Notes: generated by a model not told the origin, from the letters alone. Counted from the first letter of the stretch, positions 23,804 to 34,091 are shown. The stretch is DNA of 64,000 bases from Ophiura sarsii (GCA_035610835.1 CM069447.1:57419048-57483047), one strand, 5' to 3'. Translations and numbers: made by a program.

Positions 23804-24073
23804 ATACATATATGTGACGCGATCAAGAGGAATGAGTCGGATGTCGACCCTGGTCGAAAATGAGTTTTTAATACAGTTTTAAAGAAGACACCTAGAGCTT
23901 TCAGAAACTGAAAACCCCATGTCGATACAACGTTTTGTCCCAAAGTTATGTCAAATTGTATACATGAATTTCCATCAAAACTTATGTAAGCCACCATTTT
24001 GAATTGGCCATATTTCAATTTGGGATTCCCCGACATCCGACTCATTCCTCTTGAACGCGTCACATATATGTAT
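23804..24073. mobile_element. MITE with 43-bp TIRs inserted in the non-LTR element 3' region
   Basis: Arms 23,804-23,846 and 24,031-24,073 are inverted complements with a single mismatch. Landmarks are GAGGAATGAGTCGGATGTCG and CGACATCCGACTCATTCCTC. A TA dinucleotide lies on each side within the ATACATATATG borders. The element is 270 bp with a non-coding spacer. The antisense frame across it is an accident of the arms. Confidence 0.8.
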
Positions 24074-24523
24074 TGAGATTTTATGTACTGTTTACATTTA
24101 CATGTTGTGATTATTTGATAATGTGCAATATTGGGTCAGTATCATATTGGGGGGGGGGGGGGGGGGGGGGCGGTGGCTAATAGTACTTTTCATGTGCAAT
24201 GTTGTTTGGTAGGTGGGCTTGTGAGTTTTTGTATGAGTGCATGCTTAGTGGATACATGTGCTGTCGAATTGTGTGGTATAGGGGATTTATGTGTGGAGGG
24301 GTGAGTGTTCACTTGTGGTGTGAGAATGTTGGTTTCATTTGCTTGTAAATGTGTGTGTTTGGATTCTTAAAACAAAATTGTGTGGGGATTTGCAATCATA
24401 ATTATGTATTTTATATGTTATCGCTGTTTTATCATGTATTTATATGTATTTTTGATGATAATAGTATATGTTTTTATATTGTAAAAAATGCGCAATTTGG
24501 CCTTTGGCCACGATGTTATTTTT

Positions 24524-24555
24524 TAATAAATTGAATTGAAAATTGAATTGAATTC
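24524..24555 (+). repeat. Simple-repeat 3' tail of the non-LTR element
   Basis: AATAAATTGAATTGAAAATTGAATTGAATTC: short TTGAATTGAA iterations follow a GCCTTTGGCCACGATGTT phrase and an AATAAA. CR1/L2-type elements end in short tandem repeats instead of poly-A (established knowledge), so the retroelement copy plausibly runs from about 22,800 to here with the MITE and a 22-G run (about 24,150-24,171) within it. Confidence 0.6.
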
Positions 24556-24719
24556 ATACAACTACTATGTATACTCACCCAATACGTGTAGAAGTACATA
24601 CAAATATACATGGGATTGAGGTACACAATCCCATGTTAATTTGTATGACAGATTACAATCTGTTAATCTAGATTACAGCATCCCATGTTTACAAATTCTC
24701 CGTGTTGCCAACTCCGAAC

Positions 24720-24836
24720 GCGTCGCTTGGTGGCGATATCATGCCAAAATATACTGCACCGATGCTTGGTGGCGGTATCACATCGAAATATTTACAGTTG
24801 GCGCTTGGCGGCGCTAATACCAAGTCTGAGTATTCA
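24720..24836. repeat. Three diverged 39-bp tandem units
   Basis: CTTGG(T/C)GGCG recurs at 24,726, 24,765 and 24,804, a 39-bp period with intervening TATCA and AAATAT words. On the minus strand this gives a 13-residue repeat with a PPS core in a 67-codon frame. There is no evidence that it is a gene. Confidence 0.7.
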
Positions 24837-25549
24837 TATCGCATAGGTTTATTATAATTGAGACGTAGGCTATGAGGGCGTAATTCAAACATTATGGTTT
24901 TAGAAACTAAATAGTTCTATAATTTAACTGAATAAATCTGAGTTTTAGATCTGAATGCAATATCAAATTCTTTAAAATTTAGAATAGTGTGTATTTATTT
25001 AACAGTATATTGGTACATTTTAGGATGATAATGCGTTGATTTGGGTTATAATTACAACCGATTAACGTCAGACTCAGAGCCAAAGATCAATACACTACTA
25101 CAACTGGGACACTTTCAGTACAGTACAAACGTAGATAAGACTCTTATCTCAAAGTATGGCATTGTAATACAGTAAAGCATATATTATATAGAACATAAAA
25201 TGTGGACATTTTGTTATGTTACCATTAAAATTACCCATAAATCGTATCGTTTAACCGGGCGTTTAACTCCCGGATAGCGAAGGGAGATGAAAATGTGGAA
25301 GAGACTGTTGCAGCAAGACTATCGTGGCCAGTTTCAAACTTGATAAAATTGCGTTGATTGACACGCTTTACTCCGTAAACTGCTTCCGTTTGTAAGCCGG
25401 GCAAGATTCTGGTTCCTACTTTAACATACGAGGAACAAAAAAGGCGTTCTTTCATTAATCCATTTTTGGAAATTAATTAAAATGTGCAACTTTTTGTTTT
25501 CACCTAGATTTTCAAAATTGATTATAAAATCAATAAAGGACAAGGTCCG

Positions 25550-25884
25550 GTACAAAGGGATTCCCTATACAACACGTCGCAAATCAGGCAAATCAGGTAG
25601 TCATGAGACTCGAAATGAGACTAAGTCTTTGAAGTTTACCGCCGATTGCTTAAATCAATAAAATAATCGGCTAATTAATTAATTATTCATGAATTATGCA
25701 AATAATGCGTTATTTACTTAATTAATTAGCTAATTAGTTAGTTAATTAAACATTTTAAATTGCAGCTAGTCTTAGTTCTTTACTGTATAAACGGGGCCTT
25801 GCTGGGCCGCTAGATAGTCGTAGTCTCATCCTGAGTCTCATGACTACCTGATTTGCGACGTGTTGGATAGGGAATCCCCGGTAC
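25550..25884. mobile_element. Foldback element bounded by GTAC
   Basis: The left arm GGGATTCCCTATACAACACG (from 25,558) continues into TCGCAAATCAG and GTAGTCATGAGACTC. It is inverted at 25,815-25,877 as GAGTCTCATGACTACCTGAT, then TTGCGACGTGTTGG, then ATAGGGAATCC. GTAC lies just outside each arm (25,550-25,553 and 25,881-25,884). One arm has a 9-bp internal duplication (CAAATCAGG). The spacer contains AT-rich palindromes built from TTAATTAA. Non-coding. Confidence 0.7.
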
Positions 25885-26133
25885 AAACAAATATCGAACA
25901 AATAGGTATGCCTTTACAAGCCCAATTGGGCAACTTTTATATATATTTGGCTGTTTTAAAATTCAAAACATATCCTATATTATTTAGATTTGGATCAACA
26001 CCGTCACGATGCCCCCGGCCCCCTGTTAATTCTTGCTACTTTTGTATCTCAATACAATTTATATAGAAATTGAGCTACCCAGACCCTAGATCATTTTAGG
26101 CGACATACCATTTTGGCAACACTGCATAGTCAC

Positions 26134-26225
26134 TGTAAGATACACTACCTCAAAGGTATACAAAGAAGTAATAAACGTGGCTTGTTATACACAACCTACA
26201 TCATGTGTGCCTCGTAACTATTATA
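26134..26225 (+). repeat. 5' LTR (92 bp)
   Basis: Starts TGTAAGATACACTACCTC and ends GTAACTATTATA. It is identical base for base to 31,441-31,532. No TATA box or poly-A signal can be assigned with confidence in so short an LTR, although AATAAA occurs at 26,170-26,175, where a polyadenylation signal would be useful. Confidence 0.95.
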
Positions 26226-26239
26226 TGGTGTCAGAAAAC
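26226..26239 (+). promoter_or_regulatory. Primer-binding site (PBS)
   Basis: TGGTGTCAGAAAAC follows the LTR with no gap. PBSs begin with TGG because they pair with the CCA end of a tRNA, and TGGTGTCAGAA-type sites are common in animal Ty3 elements. The exact primer tRNA cannot be named from this sequence alone. Confidence 0.8.
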
Positions 26240-26889
26240 ACGATATTGACATCAAAAAACCAGACTCTCATCAAGTCATCAGGGTGAATGATGTCAATAA
26301 AAGAACTCAACTACCTCCACAAGGAAGGTTTGACGTATAAAAAAATAAATTAAGCCTGTACTTTAACTTTGAAAAGTTGAAGCAATGCACAAAAATCGCC
26401 AAGGTGCAAAATTTTGAACCTTTTGTCATGTCAACAAGTGACGACCACCAGACGACCGTACGCAAGCTGGTGAATGGAAACAGTATCTGCTGGCTATTAG
26501 TAAGCCTAATCATGAACTAAAGGACCCTAAACCTATTCAGAATTGATTAAAAAATCAACTTTGTATAGCATTAGAGAAGACTCTGACCTATTTCACGCGA
26601 AATCAATTCGGATTGATTTTATTAATATTGTAATAGTATACCTTGAATTGAGGCAGAGTAGCAAAGATACACCTCGATCGGAATATCGAGGCGCGTACAT
26701 GAAATGCGACATTACATTACGCGTCATTAACACAGCAGATTACACCTCAAACGCACGCATGCTTGCTGAGGCGCGGACACGCACTGACATACATTACATA
26801 CGTACACAAAGCAAGAGCCATACTCTACAAATAGCTGTCTCGGTTACGCAGACTCTAGAATAATATTAGTTTTACCAGCACAGTTCAAC

Positions 26890-29800
26890 ATGGCATCGTC
26901 AAATAAGCCCACTATGAACTGGAATGCCGGTGATTTGCCGAAAGAATGGAAGCGCTTTAAACAGCATAGCCAATTTACTTTCGACGGCCCATTGTCAGAT
27001 AAAAATGAAAAAGCAAAGGTTAACTACCTCATGACATACATCGGTGACAAGGGTAGAGAAATCTATGAAACTTTCACTTGGGCCCCAGCCGTAGAAGATC
27101 AAGCAGCCGAAAAAGACACACTCGCGGGAGTATACGCAAAGTTTACAAATTACGTAGCACCAAAGAAGAACGAAATCAGAGCAACGGTAAATTTCAATAA
27201 CCGTAAGCAGGCTGAAAACGAAAAGTTTGATAATTTCGTTGTAGATCTAAAGATACTAGTCAAAGATTGTGGCTACGCTGATAACGACAGAATGTTACGC
27301 GACTCAATTGTATTGCGATCGTTTCATGAGGCCGTACGCGAAAAATGTCTAGACAAAGGCGACACATTAACATTAGACATGGCGGTAGAAATAGGGCAAA
27401 ATCATGAAACTGCACAAGAAAGCATGAAGGCTATAAAAGGCGAAGATGCTAAAATACATGCTCTATCCAAATCCTCAAAAGGAAGGAAATATCAAAACAA
27501 AACAAATCCTAAACAAAATAGAGCTGGCTATAACAGAAACTATAGACAAAACTCGCAGCGTACTGAGCGTAACAATGGTGCAAAATGTTACAAATGCGGA
27601 TACAATGAACACAAAACGCATGAAAAATGCCCAGCCATAGGTGAAGAATGTGGCTATTGTCACAAACCAAATCACTTTGCCTCAGTTTGTAGAAAGAGAC
27701 AAAAATCATCTCAATCGCAGTCTAATTACGTCGATGATTATGAAAGCGACTACAACAATTCAGATTATGATAGTCAACCTGAAACTGATGATGATGAATA
27801 TGCACACTCAGTCCATCAAAATGATTTGATAAATGCTATGGGCAACTCTGAAGATGAATGGTATGAACAAATTGAGATAGAAAACCAACCCGTCACAGTT
27901 CAAATAGACACAGGAACAAAAGAATCAATAATGCCGTTGAACGTCTATGAGTCCCTAAAATGCAAAAAGAAACTTAGAAAAACACAACATCAGTTTGAAA
28001 GTTATTCAAACCATGCCTTACAACTAGTAGGAACAGTAAAATTGACAACAAAATACAAAGATCAACACATAGACATAGACTTCTATGTAGTAAAAGCTGA
28101 AAAGAAACCGGTTCTTTTGTCAGGAAGAGCCAGTAAAGCACTAAGCTTAATTGCCAGAGTCAACAACATTGACCAGTATCCTGAATTGAAAAATCTCACA
28201 GGCACACTACCAGGAACGTTCTCACTCAAAATTGATCCAACAGTGACACCAGTCGTGCACGGTCCTAGAAAACTTCCACAAGCGCTTGCACAAAGAGTCA
28301 TTGATAAGCTTAAAGAAATGGAAGCTGACGGTCACATCAAAAAGGTGACTGAACCTACAGATTGGGTTAGTTCGATGTGCACGGTAGTGAAAGGTGACAA
28401 AATAAGAATCTGTCTGGATCCTAAAGACTTAAATCGAGCGATACGTCGTGAGCACTACCCAATTCCAACGGTAGAAGAAATTGTCGCAAGTATGCCCGGA
28501 GCAAACACATTTTCAGTCATAGATGCAAAATCTGGTTTCCTGCAACTTAAACTTGATTATGAATCAAGTCTTCTCACTACCTTCAACACATGTATCGGTC
28601 GCTTCAGATGGCTTAGATTGCCATTCGGTATAAAGAGCGCGCCAGAGTTATTCCAACGTGTTATGGATGAAATGCTTCATGATATTGAAGGAGCGCGAGC
28701 TATTATGGATGATATAATTATCACCGGTAGGGGTGCAGAAGAGCACGATAAGATCATGCGTCAAGTCGTTAATCGCGCGACAGAGTGGAACCTCAGACTT
28801 AACTTTGACAAATGTCATATAAAGCAGAAGTCGGTGAAGTACGTAGGACATATTCTTACTGCTGAAGGACTGAAACCTGATCCTGACAAAGTAAGAGCGA
28901 TCAGAGAGCTACCAAAGCCAGAGTCCAAGGAAGAAGTAAGAAGATTTCTCGGAATCATTACGTACCTCGCGAAATTTATCCCAAATTTAAGTGAGATAGA
29001 TGGTCCACTACGCGACGTCATAAAGAAAGATTGCCAATTTCACTGGGACAAACCGCAAGAGAAAAGTTTTACAAAGCTAAAGAATCTCTGCACAAAGTCG
29101 CCAGTATTAGCCTACTATGACGTGAAGAAGGAAGTAACTATCCAATGTGACGCAAGTAGCTATGCTGTAGGAGGCGTACTTCTACAAGAAGGTCGTCCAG
29201 TCGCATACACTTCGCGCGCAATGACACACACAGAAAAAAATTATGCACAAATAGAGAAAGAAATGCTAGCAATTGTACACTCATGCAAGAAATTCCACCA
29301 ATACATTTTTGGTAAAGCAGTAAAGGTAGAATCTGACCACAAGCCATTACAGTCAATTTTCGCCAAGCCATTACTAGCTGCTCCCATGAGACTACAAACA
29401 ATGCTACTACGGCTACAGCCCTATGATCTGGATGTCAAGTACAAACCGGGTACTGATATTCCCATAGGAGACGCATTGAGCAGAGCAAATCTACCAGAAA
29501 CGGAGCCCGATGAAGAACCAATCATGGTAAACATGGCTGAGTTTGTCGCAGTAACTCCGAGTAGATATCAAGACTTTCAAACGCGTACAGCAAATGAGCT
29601 AAATGAATTACACTCAATGATCATCAAAGGCTGGCCGGACACAAGAAATGACACTCCACACTCAGTAAGAGAATATTGGCCATACAGAGATGAACTCGCG
29701 GTGTCGGATGGGATTGTGTACAAAGGAATGCGAATTGTCGTACCACCAAGTATCAGATCCGATATGCTGAAACAGATACACGAATCACATCTAGGTATCA

Positions 29801-31038
29801 ATAAATGTAAGCAGCGCGCACGCGAAACACTCTTCTGGCCAGGAATGAGTCAACAAGTTCAGAACATGGTTGAAGATTGTTCCATCTGCAACACATACCA
29901 AAACAAGCAGAGGAAGGAAACCATGACACCAAGCAAGATCCCAGACTTACCATGGTCTGAGATAGCATCTGATCTGTTTGCTTGGAAAGGAGATACCTAT
30001 CTACTGACAGTTGATTATTATTCCAAGTTTATCGAAGTAGATAAACTCGTCGATCAGTCAAGTGCATCAACCATAGAAGTTCTTAAATCACAAATTAGTC
30101 GCCATGGAATCCCGGAGATTCTGAGGACAGACAATGGTCCTCAATTCTCATCGAGCGAATTTCAAAACTTCTGTAAGGAATACCAAATACAACACAAAAC
30201 ATCATCACCCCATTACCCACAATCCAACGGTGAAGCAGAGAGAGCAGTACAAACAGTCAAAAATATGTGGAAAAAGTGCAATGACAAGTACTTAGCGTTG
30301 TTAGATTATCGCACCACACCACTGACTAGTTGTGATCTCTCACCCGCACAACTCCTAATGGGACGCAGACCAAGAAATAAACTCCCTGCAGCAAGACATC
30401 TTCTCATACCAAAACCAATCAACCCAGAAGAAGTCAAGAGACGTCTCTCTAAGGACAAATCAACCCAAGAGCGTTATTACAACAATAAAGTAGGTGATCA
30501 AGATCTTCCACCACTTCGACCCGGAGATCCTGTAAGAATGACCCCTCTTCCCGGTACCAATAAATGGCTTCCTGCCAAAGTTATTCAACTTCACAGTCCA
30601 CGGTCGTATGTAGTTGAATACAACGGCAGAAAATACCGCAGAAACAGAAAAGACTTGAGACTCTCAACCTTTAAAGCAAATCAAGACTATGTGGCTGTCC
30701 CCAATCCCAGAAACCAATATACAGCTACAGCTGAGAGACCTGCCAAGTCCTCTGACCCCCCACGGTCTACAACACCTAAAGACCACCCACACAAGCCAAT
30801 ACCCACACCAGCCGCTGAGAGACCCAGACCTGAGAAACCACAACCAGAGTCCAGAACCAGACAAGCCGAGTCCAGAACTAGACAAGCCGAGTCCAGAAAT
30901 AGACAAGCCGAGTCCAGAAATAGACCACCAGAGTCACCAAGACCCAGACCAACATCCAGCCGCAAGGAGACACCACCGCCTGTGTACACTACCAGAAGCG
31001 GAAGATGCAGTAAACCACCACAGCGCTTGGATATCTAA
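26890..31038 (+). CDS. Gag-Pol polyprotein of the Mag-like Ty3 retrotransposon
   Basis: A single 1,382-codon frame with no stop or frameshift. Gag occupies about residues 1-230, then two zinc knuckles: an unusual one (C233, C236, H241, C247) and a canonical CX2CX4HX4C (C254-C267). The aspartic protease active site is DTG at 340. RT spans about 455-640, with FSVIDAKSGF and the catalytic MDD pair D607/D608. RNase H follows, with QCDASS (D754) and TEKNYAQIEKEMLAIV. Integrase has a zinc finger (H964, H967, C997, C1000) and a catalytic triad D1042, D1081, E1117 with the correct 35-residue D-E spacing. A GPY/F-like module follows (about 1,215-1,255), then a Pro/Arg-rich tail with AESRTRQ-type heptad copies. 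Start: the first ATG in the frame, context AACATGG. Gag and Pol being in one frame means no ribosomal frameshift is needed, so the Gag:Pol ratio must be set another way (inference). Confidence 0.96.
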   Translation: MASSNKPTMNWNAGDLPKEWKRFKQHSQFTFDGPLSDKNEKAKVNYLMTYIGDKGREIYETFTWAPAVEDQAAEKDTLAGVYAKFTNYVAPKKNEIRATVNFNNRKQAENEKFDNFVVDLKILVKDCGYADNDRMLRDSIVLRSFHEAVREKCLDKGDTLTLDMAVEIGQNHETAQESMKAIKGEDAKIHALSKSSKGRKYQNKTNPKQNRAGYNRNYRQNSQRTERNNGAKCYKCGYNEHKTHEKCPAIGEECGYCHKPNHFASVCRKRQKSSQSQSNYVDDYESDYNNSDYDSQPETDDDEYAHSVHQNDLINAMGNSEDEWYEQIEIENQPVTVQIDTGTKESIMPLNVYESLKCKKKLRKTQHQFESYSNHALQLVGTVKLTTKYKDQHIDIDFYVVKAEKKPVLLSGRASKALSLIARVNNIDQYPELKNLTGTLPGTFSLKIDPTVTPVVHGPRKLPQALAQRVIDKLKEMEADGHIKKVTEPTDWVSSMCTVVKGDKIRICLDPKDLNRAIRREHYPIPTVEEIVASMPGANTFSVIDAKSGFLQLKLDYESSLLTTFNTCIGRFRWLRLPFGIKSAPELFQRVMDEMLHDIEGARAIMDDIIITGRGAEEHDKIMRQVVNRATEWNLRLNFDKCHIKQKSVKYVGHILTAEGLKPDPDKVRAIRELPKPESKEEVRRFLGIITYLAKFIPNLSEIDGPLRDVIKKDCQFHWDKPQEKSFTKLKNLCTKSPVLAYYDVKKEVTIQCDASSYAVGGVLLQEGRPVAYTSRAMTHTEKNYAQIEKEMLAIVHSCKKFHQYIFGKAVKVESDHKPLQSIFAKPLLAAPMRLQTMLLRLQPYDLDVKYKPGTDIPIGDALSRANLPETEPDEEPIMVNMAEFVAVTPSRYQDFQTRTANELNELHSMIIKGWPDTRNDTPHSVREYWPYRDELAVSDGIVYKGMRIVVPPSIRSDMLKQIHESHLGINKCKQRARETLFWPGMSQQVQNMVEDCSICNTYQNKQRKETMTPSKIPDLPWSEIASDLFAWKGDTYLLTVDYYSKFIEVDKLVDQSSASTIEVLKSQISRHGIPEILRTDNGPQFSSSEFQNFCKEYQIQHKTSSPHYPQSNGEAERAVQTVKNMWKKCNDKYLALLDYRTTPLTSCDLSPAQLLMGRRPRNKLPAARHLLIPKPINPEEVKRRLSKDKSTQERYYNNKVGDQDLPPLRPGDPVRMTPLPGTNKWLPAKVIQLHSPRSYVVEYNGRKYRRNRKDLRLSTFKANQDYVAVPNPRNQYTATAERPAKSSDPPRSTTPKDHPHKPIPTPAAERPRPEKPQPESRTRQAESRTRQAESRNRQAESRNRPPESPRPRPTSSRKETPPPVYTTRSGRCSKPPQRLDI
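30841..30936 (+). repeat. 21-bp tandem repeats in the Gag-Pol tail
   Basis: CCGAGTCCAGAA(C/A)(C/T)AGACAA-type units repeat about four times, encoding A-E-S-R-(T/N)-R-Q heptads and ending in PPES. These expand the disordered basic tail after integrase. The variation between units (T/N, Q/P) shows they are coding-compatible but fast evolving. Confidence 0.85.
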
Positions 31039-31427
31039 AACCCCTTTGTTAGTTTGGATACTCAAATCTGAGCATTTCTTTTGGAAACTTTATTTGTTTA
31101 CTTTAGTTATATTTAGCAACCTAAAATTTTGTTGTGAAAAGGCATAATACACATTGCAAGTCTCAGATCAAAATTAATGTGATCATTCATCATGTTGATG
31201 ATAATCAGTCAAAGTCAATGCAGAACTCTTATACCCAACTGATTTTGATATTTCAGATCTGTTCTGATTCTGAATAATTTATTCAATTGCATCTAATTGA
31301 AATGAGAGAATTCATAGACTCTAATATCATCTTGTGAACCTTAAGCTTTGCTATGGACAATACAAATGCAAGCTGTTCACTATTAATCTCTCATATGGAA
31401 TTTAATATCCAGTTCACATCTTTCCAT
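31039..31427 (+). other. 3' untranslated region of the retrotransposon
   Basis: About 390 bp of AT-rich sequence between the gag-pol stop codon and the polypurine tract. No env or accessory frame is present. Confidence 0.8.
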
Positions 31428-31440
31428 AAAGAAAGGGAGA
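31428..31440 (+). promoter_or_regulatory. Polypurine tract (PPT)
   Basis: AAAGAAAGGGAGA abuts the first base of the 3' LTR, as needed for plus-strand priming of reverse transcription. Confidence 0.9.
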
Positions 31441-31532
31441 TGTAAGATACACTACCTCAAAGGTATACAAAGAAGTAATAAACGTGGCTTGTTATACACA
31501 ACCTACATCATGTGTGCCTCGTAACTATTATA
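31441..31532 (+). repeat. 3' LTR (92 bp)
   Basis: Identical to the 5' LTR. It is followed directly by the GTCAC target duplication. Confidence 0.95.
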
Positions 31533-31537
31533 GTCAC

Positions 31538-32189
31538 TTTCTTACAACCTCTTTTATCGGGCATTCGCTGAACGATCTATCCGAAAGTACAGTCAATACA
31601 TGCAATTTTGAAAGTGTTTTGAAGCTGAACTGGACATCCAGGCCGGCGTGAAAGATTTCTCGGCACTCGCTACTATCAAATAATATTTTCATTACATCCT
31701 AACTAAGGTAAGATAGATAGATATTTATGGGATCATTCCGTGCAGGTGGACAAATTTGCCCACTAATTTAGGAGCCATATTTCGCCACCAAGACAAAAAT
31801 GTGTAATAAATTCACTATTTTTCGTGTTTGAAACCAAAAATAATTGTTCCAATAGAGTAAACATCTGTTGAGGTATGGTTTATGTTTGATTTCCTATTTG
31901 AATTATATGCAAATTATGATGCTTGTTGAAGAGATGAAGAACATTTTGTTATTTTGGGTTTGAGACTGAGGGGCTTGATATCTCCCAGCACTATATCTGG
32001 GTGGATCCACTAGCCTAAATGAGTACTTGTGGCCAATGAAATACAAGGGTGTGTCAGAAACATCCATTCAGCATCAAGCAAAAGTTTTGTCTAGACTATA
32101 ATTTATTGTAACAATATAATTAAATTGTAAAAAAGTGTTTGTAGTGATGGGCGGTGCAACGATAATCGATACCATGTGATTTTTGTAAT
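31538..32189. other. Unassigned sequence downstream of the retrotransposon
   Basis: No gene or bounded repeat recognised. It continues the flank that lies before 26,129, since the retrotransposon split this locus. Confidence 0.4.
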
Positions 32190-32990
32190 AGGGGAGTTTG
32201 GTGTGAGGTGGGGGTATAGGGAGGGTGTTTGTGATGGGGATGGTATTTGTGGTTGGGAGGAGGTTAGTGATGGGGAGGGTGTTTGTGGTTAGGGAGGGGG
32301 TTAGTGGTGGGGAGGGGTTGTGGTGGAGGGCAGGGGTTTGTGGTGGCGAATGGAAATGGGATGGCCCTGGGGAGAGGGTTTGTGGTGGGGAAGGGGGATG
32401 GTGGCATGGATGCATGGGGTGGGAAGGGTTGGCCTAGGGGTGGGGTGGGTAGGGTGTTTGTGGTGGGGGAGGTGTTTTGTGGTGGGGGAGGTGTTTTGTG
32501 GTGGGGGAGGTGTTTTGTGGTGGAGTAGGGGTTTGTGGTGCGGTTGGGAAGGGGTTTAGGGTGGTGGATTGTGATGGGGAGGTGGTTGTGGTGGCGTGGA
32601 TGCATGGGGTGGGTGAGGGTAGGCCGTGGGGTGGGGAGGGTAGGCCGCGGGGTGGGTAGGGTGTTTGTGGTGGTAGAGGGGTTTGTTGTGGGGGAGGGGT
32701 TTTGTGAATGGGAGGGAAGGGGTTTGTGGTGGGGATGGGAAAGGGAGGGGGTTTGTGGTGGGGATTGGAGGGGAGGGGGTTTGTGGTGGGGATGGGAAGG
32801 GAAAGGGGTTTATGGTGGGGATGGGAAGGGGAGGGGTTTGTGGTGGGGATGGGAAGGGGAGGGAGTTTGTGGTGGGGATTGTGATGGTAAAGGGGTTGTG
32901 GTGGGTGGGGTGGGGGAGTTGTGGTGGGCAGGGGAGGGGAGGGGAGGTTGAAAGGGTGGTTTAGATGTGGAGGGGGCATTGTGGGAAGGT
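32190..32990 (+). repeat. G/T-rich minisatellite region, ~800 bp
   Basis: The + strand is almost free of C and dense in GGGG and GGTTTGTGGTGGGG words. Sub-arrays include three copies of the 19-bp unit GTGTTTTGTGGTGGGGGAG (32,472-32,528, last copy variant). Variable units of GTTTGTGGTGGGGATGGGAA type occur from 32,705 to 32,890, and a GTGGCATGGATGCATGGGGT phrase occurs twice (32,400 and 32,589, with a change). Many runs could form G-quadruplexes. All Gly/Trp- or Pro/His-rich frames here are artefacts. Confidence 0.9.
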
Positions 32991-33309
32991 AGGGTAGGTG
33001 GGTCAGGATATTGTTGTTGTTGAAATTACCAGCTTTGGGGACTTAAAGTAGCCGAAAATGAAAGCAAACAGTCAGAAACTTTAATACTTCAATTTTTATA
33101 TATATTTTTTTATATATATTTTTTATATATATATTATTCCTCCCTCAAAATAATAAAAAAATCTTCAGGGTCGGCGATGTATTTAGAGTCGGTCGGGTTT
33201 AATTTAGGCTAATCAAACTTTTTTTTTAGGCCTAAGCGTAGAGGATTCCCTGTTTGTTAATGTAATAATAGTGCACTTTCAATGAAAGCTTGAAAATGAA
33301 ATTTCAAAA

Positions 33310-33682
33310 ATAGTTTTTCCCCAAAATGACTGAAATTGCATCTGTTTTGTAGTAAAACGTAACCATGAATTGTTTTGTAGCGACTTAAAATATTTTGGTA
33401 TCAAGTTCAGCTATCGATATATGAAGGATAGACGATGCCATTTTGTGTGTGGAAGCGCTACTTTTGGATTAACTGCAAATAGGCTTCTGGCAAAATGTAC
33501 ACTTTCCACAAAATGACTAAAATTTCATCATTTTTCTGGCAAAACGCAACCAAGAATTGTTTTGAAGCGACACAAAATATTTAGGTATTGAGTTAAACAA
33601 TTGATATACATGTATGAAGGGTAGAATATGCCATGTGTGGAAGCACTACTTTTGGATTAAATGTAATAAATACTGGCAAATA
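33310..33682. repeat. Diverged tandem pair of ~187-bp units
   Basis: AAAATGACT(G/A)AAATT is at 33,323 and 33,510. Each is followed by AATTGTTTTG(T/A)AGCGAC and a GGAAGC(G/A)CTACTTTTGGATTAA phrase at the same spacing. Non-coding. Confidence 0.7.
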
Positions 33683-33692
33683 TGCCCACTTA

Positions 33693-34091
33693 GGCCAACA
33701 GCAAAATAGTTGTGTTGCCCTCACAAGCCTAAAATCATGAAGGACGGCTGGCCGGATTTTTTTATTTTTTATTTTTTAATATTACCAAATCAACGATTTT
33801 ATACCTATTATTTCAGTCAACATGTGTGAAGATACTACGGAAAACGTTTACTGGATATATTTTCAACCCAATGGTGAATATTTGGTTTCTTGCCCATCTC
33901 TGTGCAATTTTCACAGATTAGAAGATCTTGAAAAGAAGAAAAAATCTTGAAGAAAAATAAAATCTTAAAAATCTTGAAAAAAAAGAAGGAATTCTTTATA
34001 TAAAAAAAAAATTACCCGGCCCACATTCTCAGAATTTTGACCTGGCCTGATGAGGTGGCCGGATGAGGGCAACACAACTATTTTTTTTGGC
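33693..34091. mobile_element. Foldback-type element (GTTGTGTTGCCCTCA arms)
   Basis: The left arm, with AATAGTTGTGTTGCCCTCA and GGCTGGCCGGAT, is inverted on the right as GGTGGCCGGATGAGGGCAAC then ACAACTATT. Outer bases GGCC occur at both ends. The spacer is A-rich. No target duplication was assigned. Confidence 0.55.

Larger units (their letters stand above)
26134..31532 (+). mobile_element. Complete Mag-like Ty3 LTR retrotransposon
   Basis: 5,399-bp element with every hallmark readable. It has identical 92-bp direct LTRs, a 5-bp target duplication GTCAC (26,129-26,133 and 31,533-31,537), a tRNA primer-binding site immediately after the 5' LTR, a polypurine tract immediately before the 3' LTR, and one uninterrupted gag-pol frame. 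Domain order PR-RT-RNase H-IN places it in Ty3. Very short LTRs, CCHC knuckles and the RT text suggest the Mag lineage (family knowledge, not a search). No env frame is present. The LTRs begin TG but end TA, not CA. Identical LTRs and an intact frame imply a young insertion that may still be active. Confidence 0.96.

Noticed and set aside
26543..26863. 106-codon frame in the retrotransposon leader as a separate gag
   Set aside because: Gag features (zinc knuckles) are in the 26,890 frame; the leader frame has no recognisable motif.
30664..31147. Frames of 80-152 codons overlapping the end of gag-pol, as an accessory or env-like gene
   Set aside because: They are shadows of the repetitive Pro/Arg-rich tail; no signal peptide, membrane segment or start context supports them.
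32074..32979. Long Gly/Trp-rich (+) and Pro/His-rich (-) open frames up to 181 codons
   Set aside because: They arise from the G/T-skewed minisatellite, which lacks stop codons in several frames.
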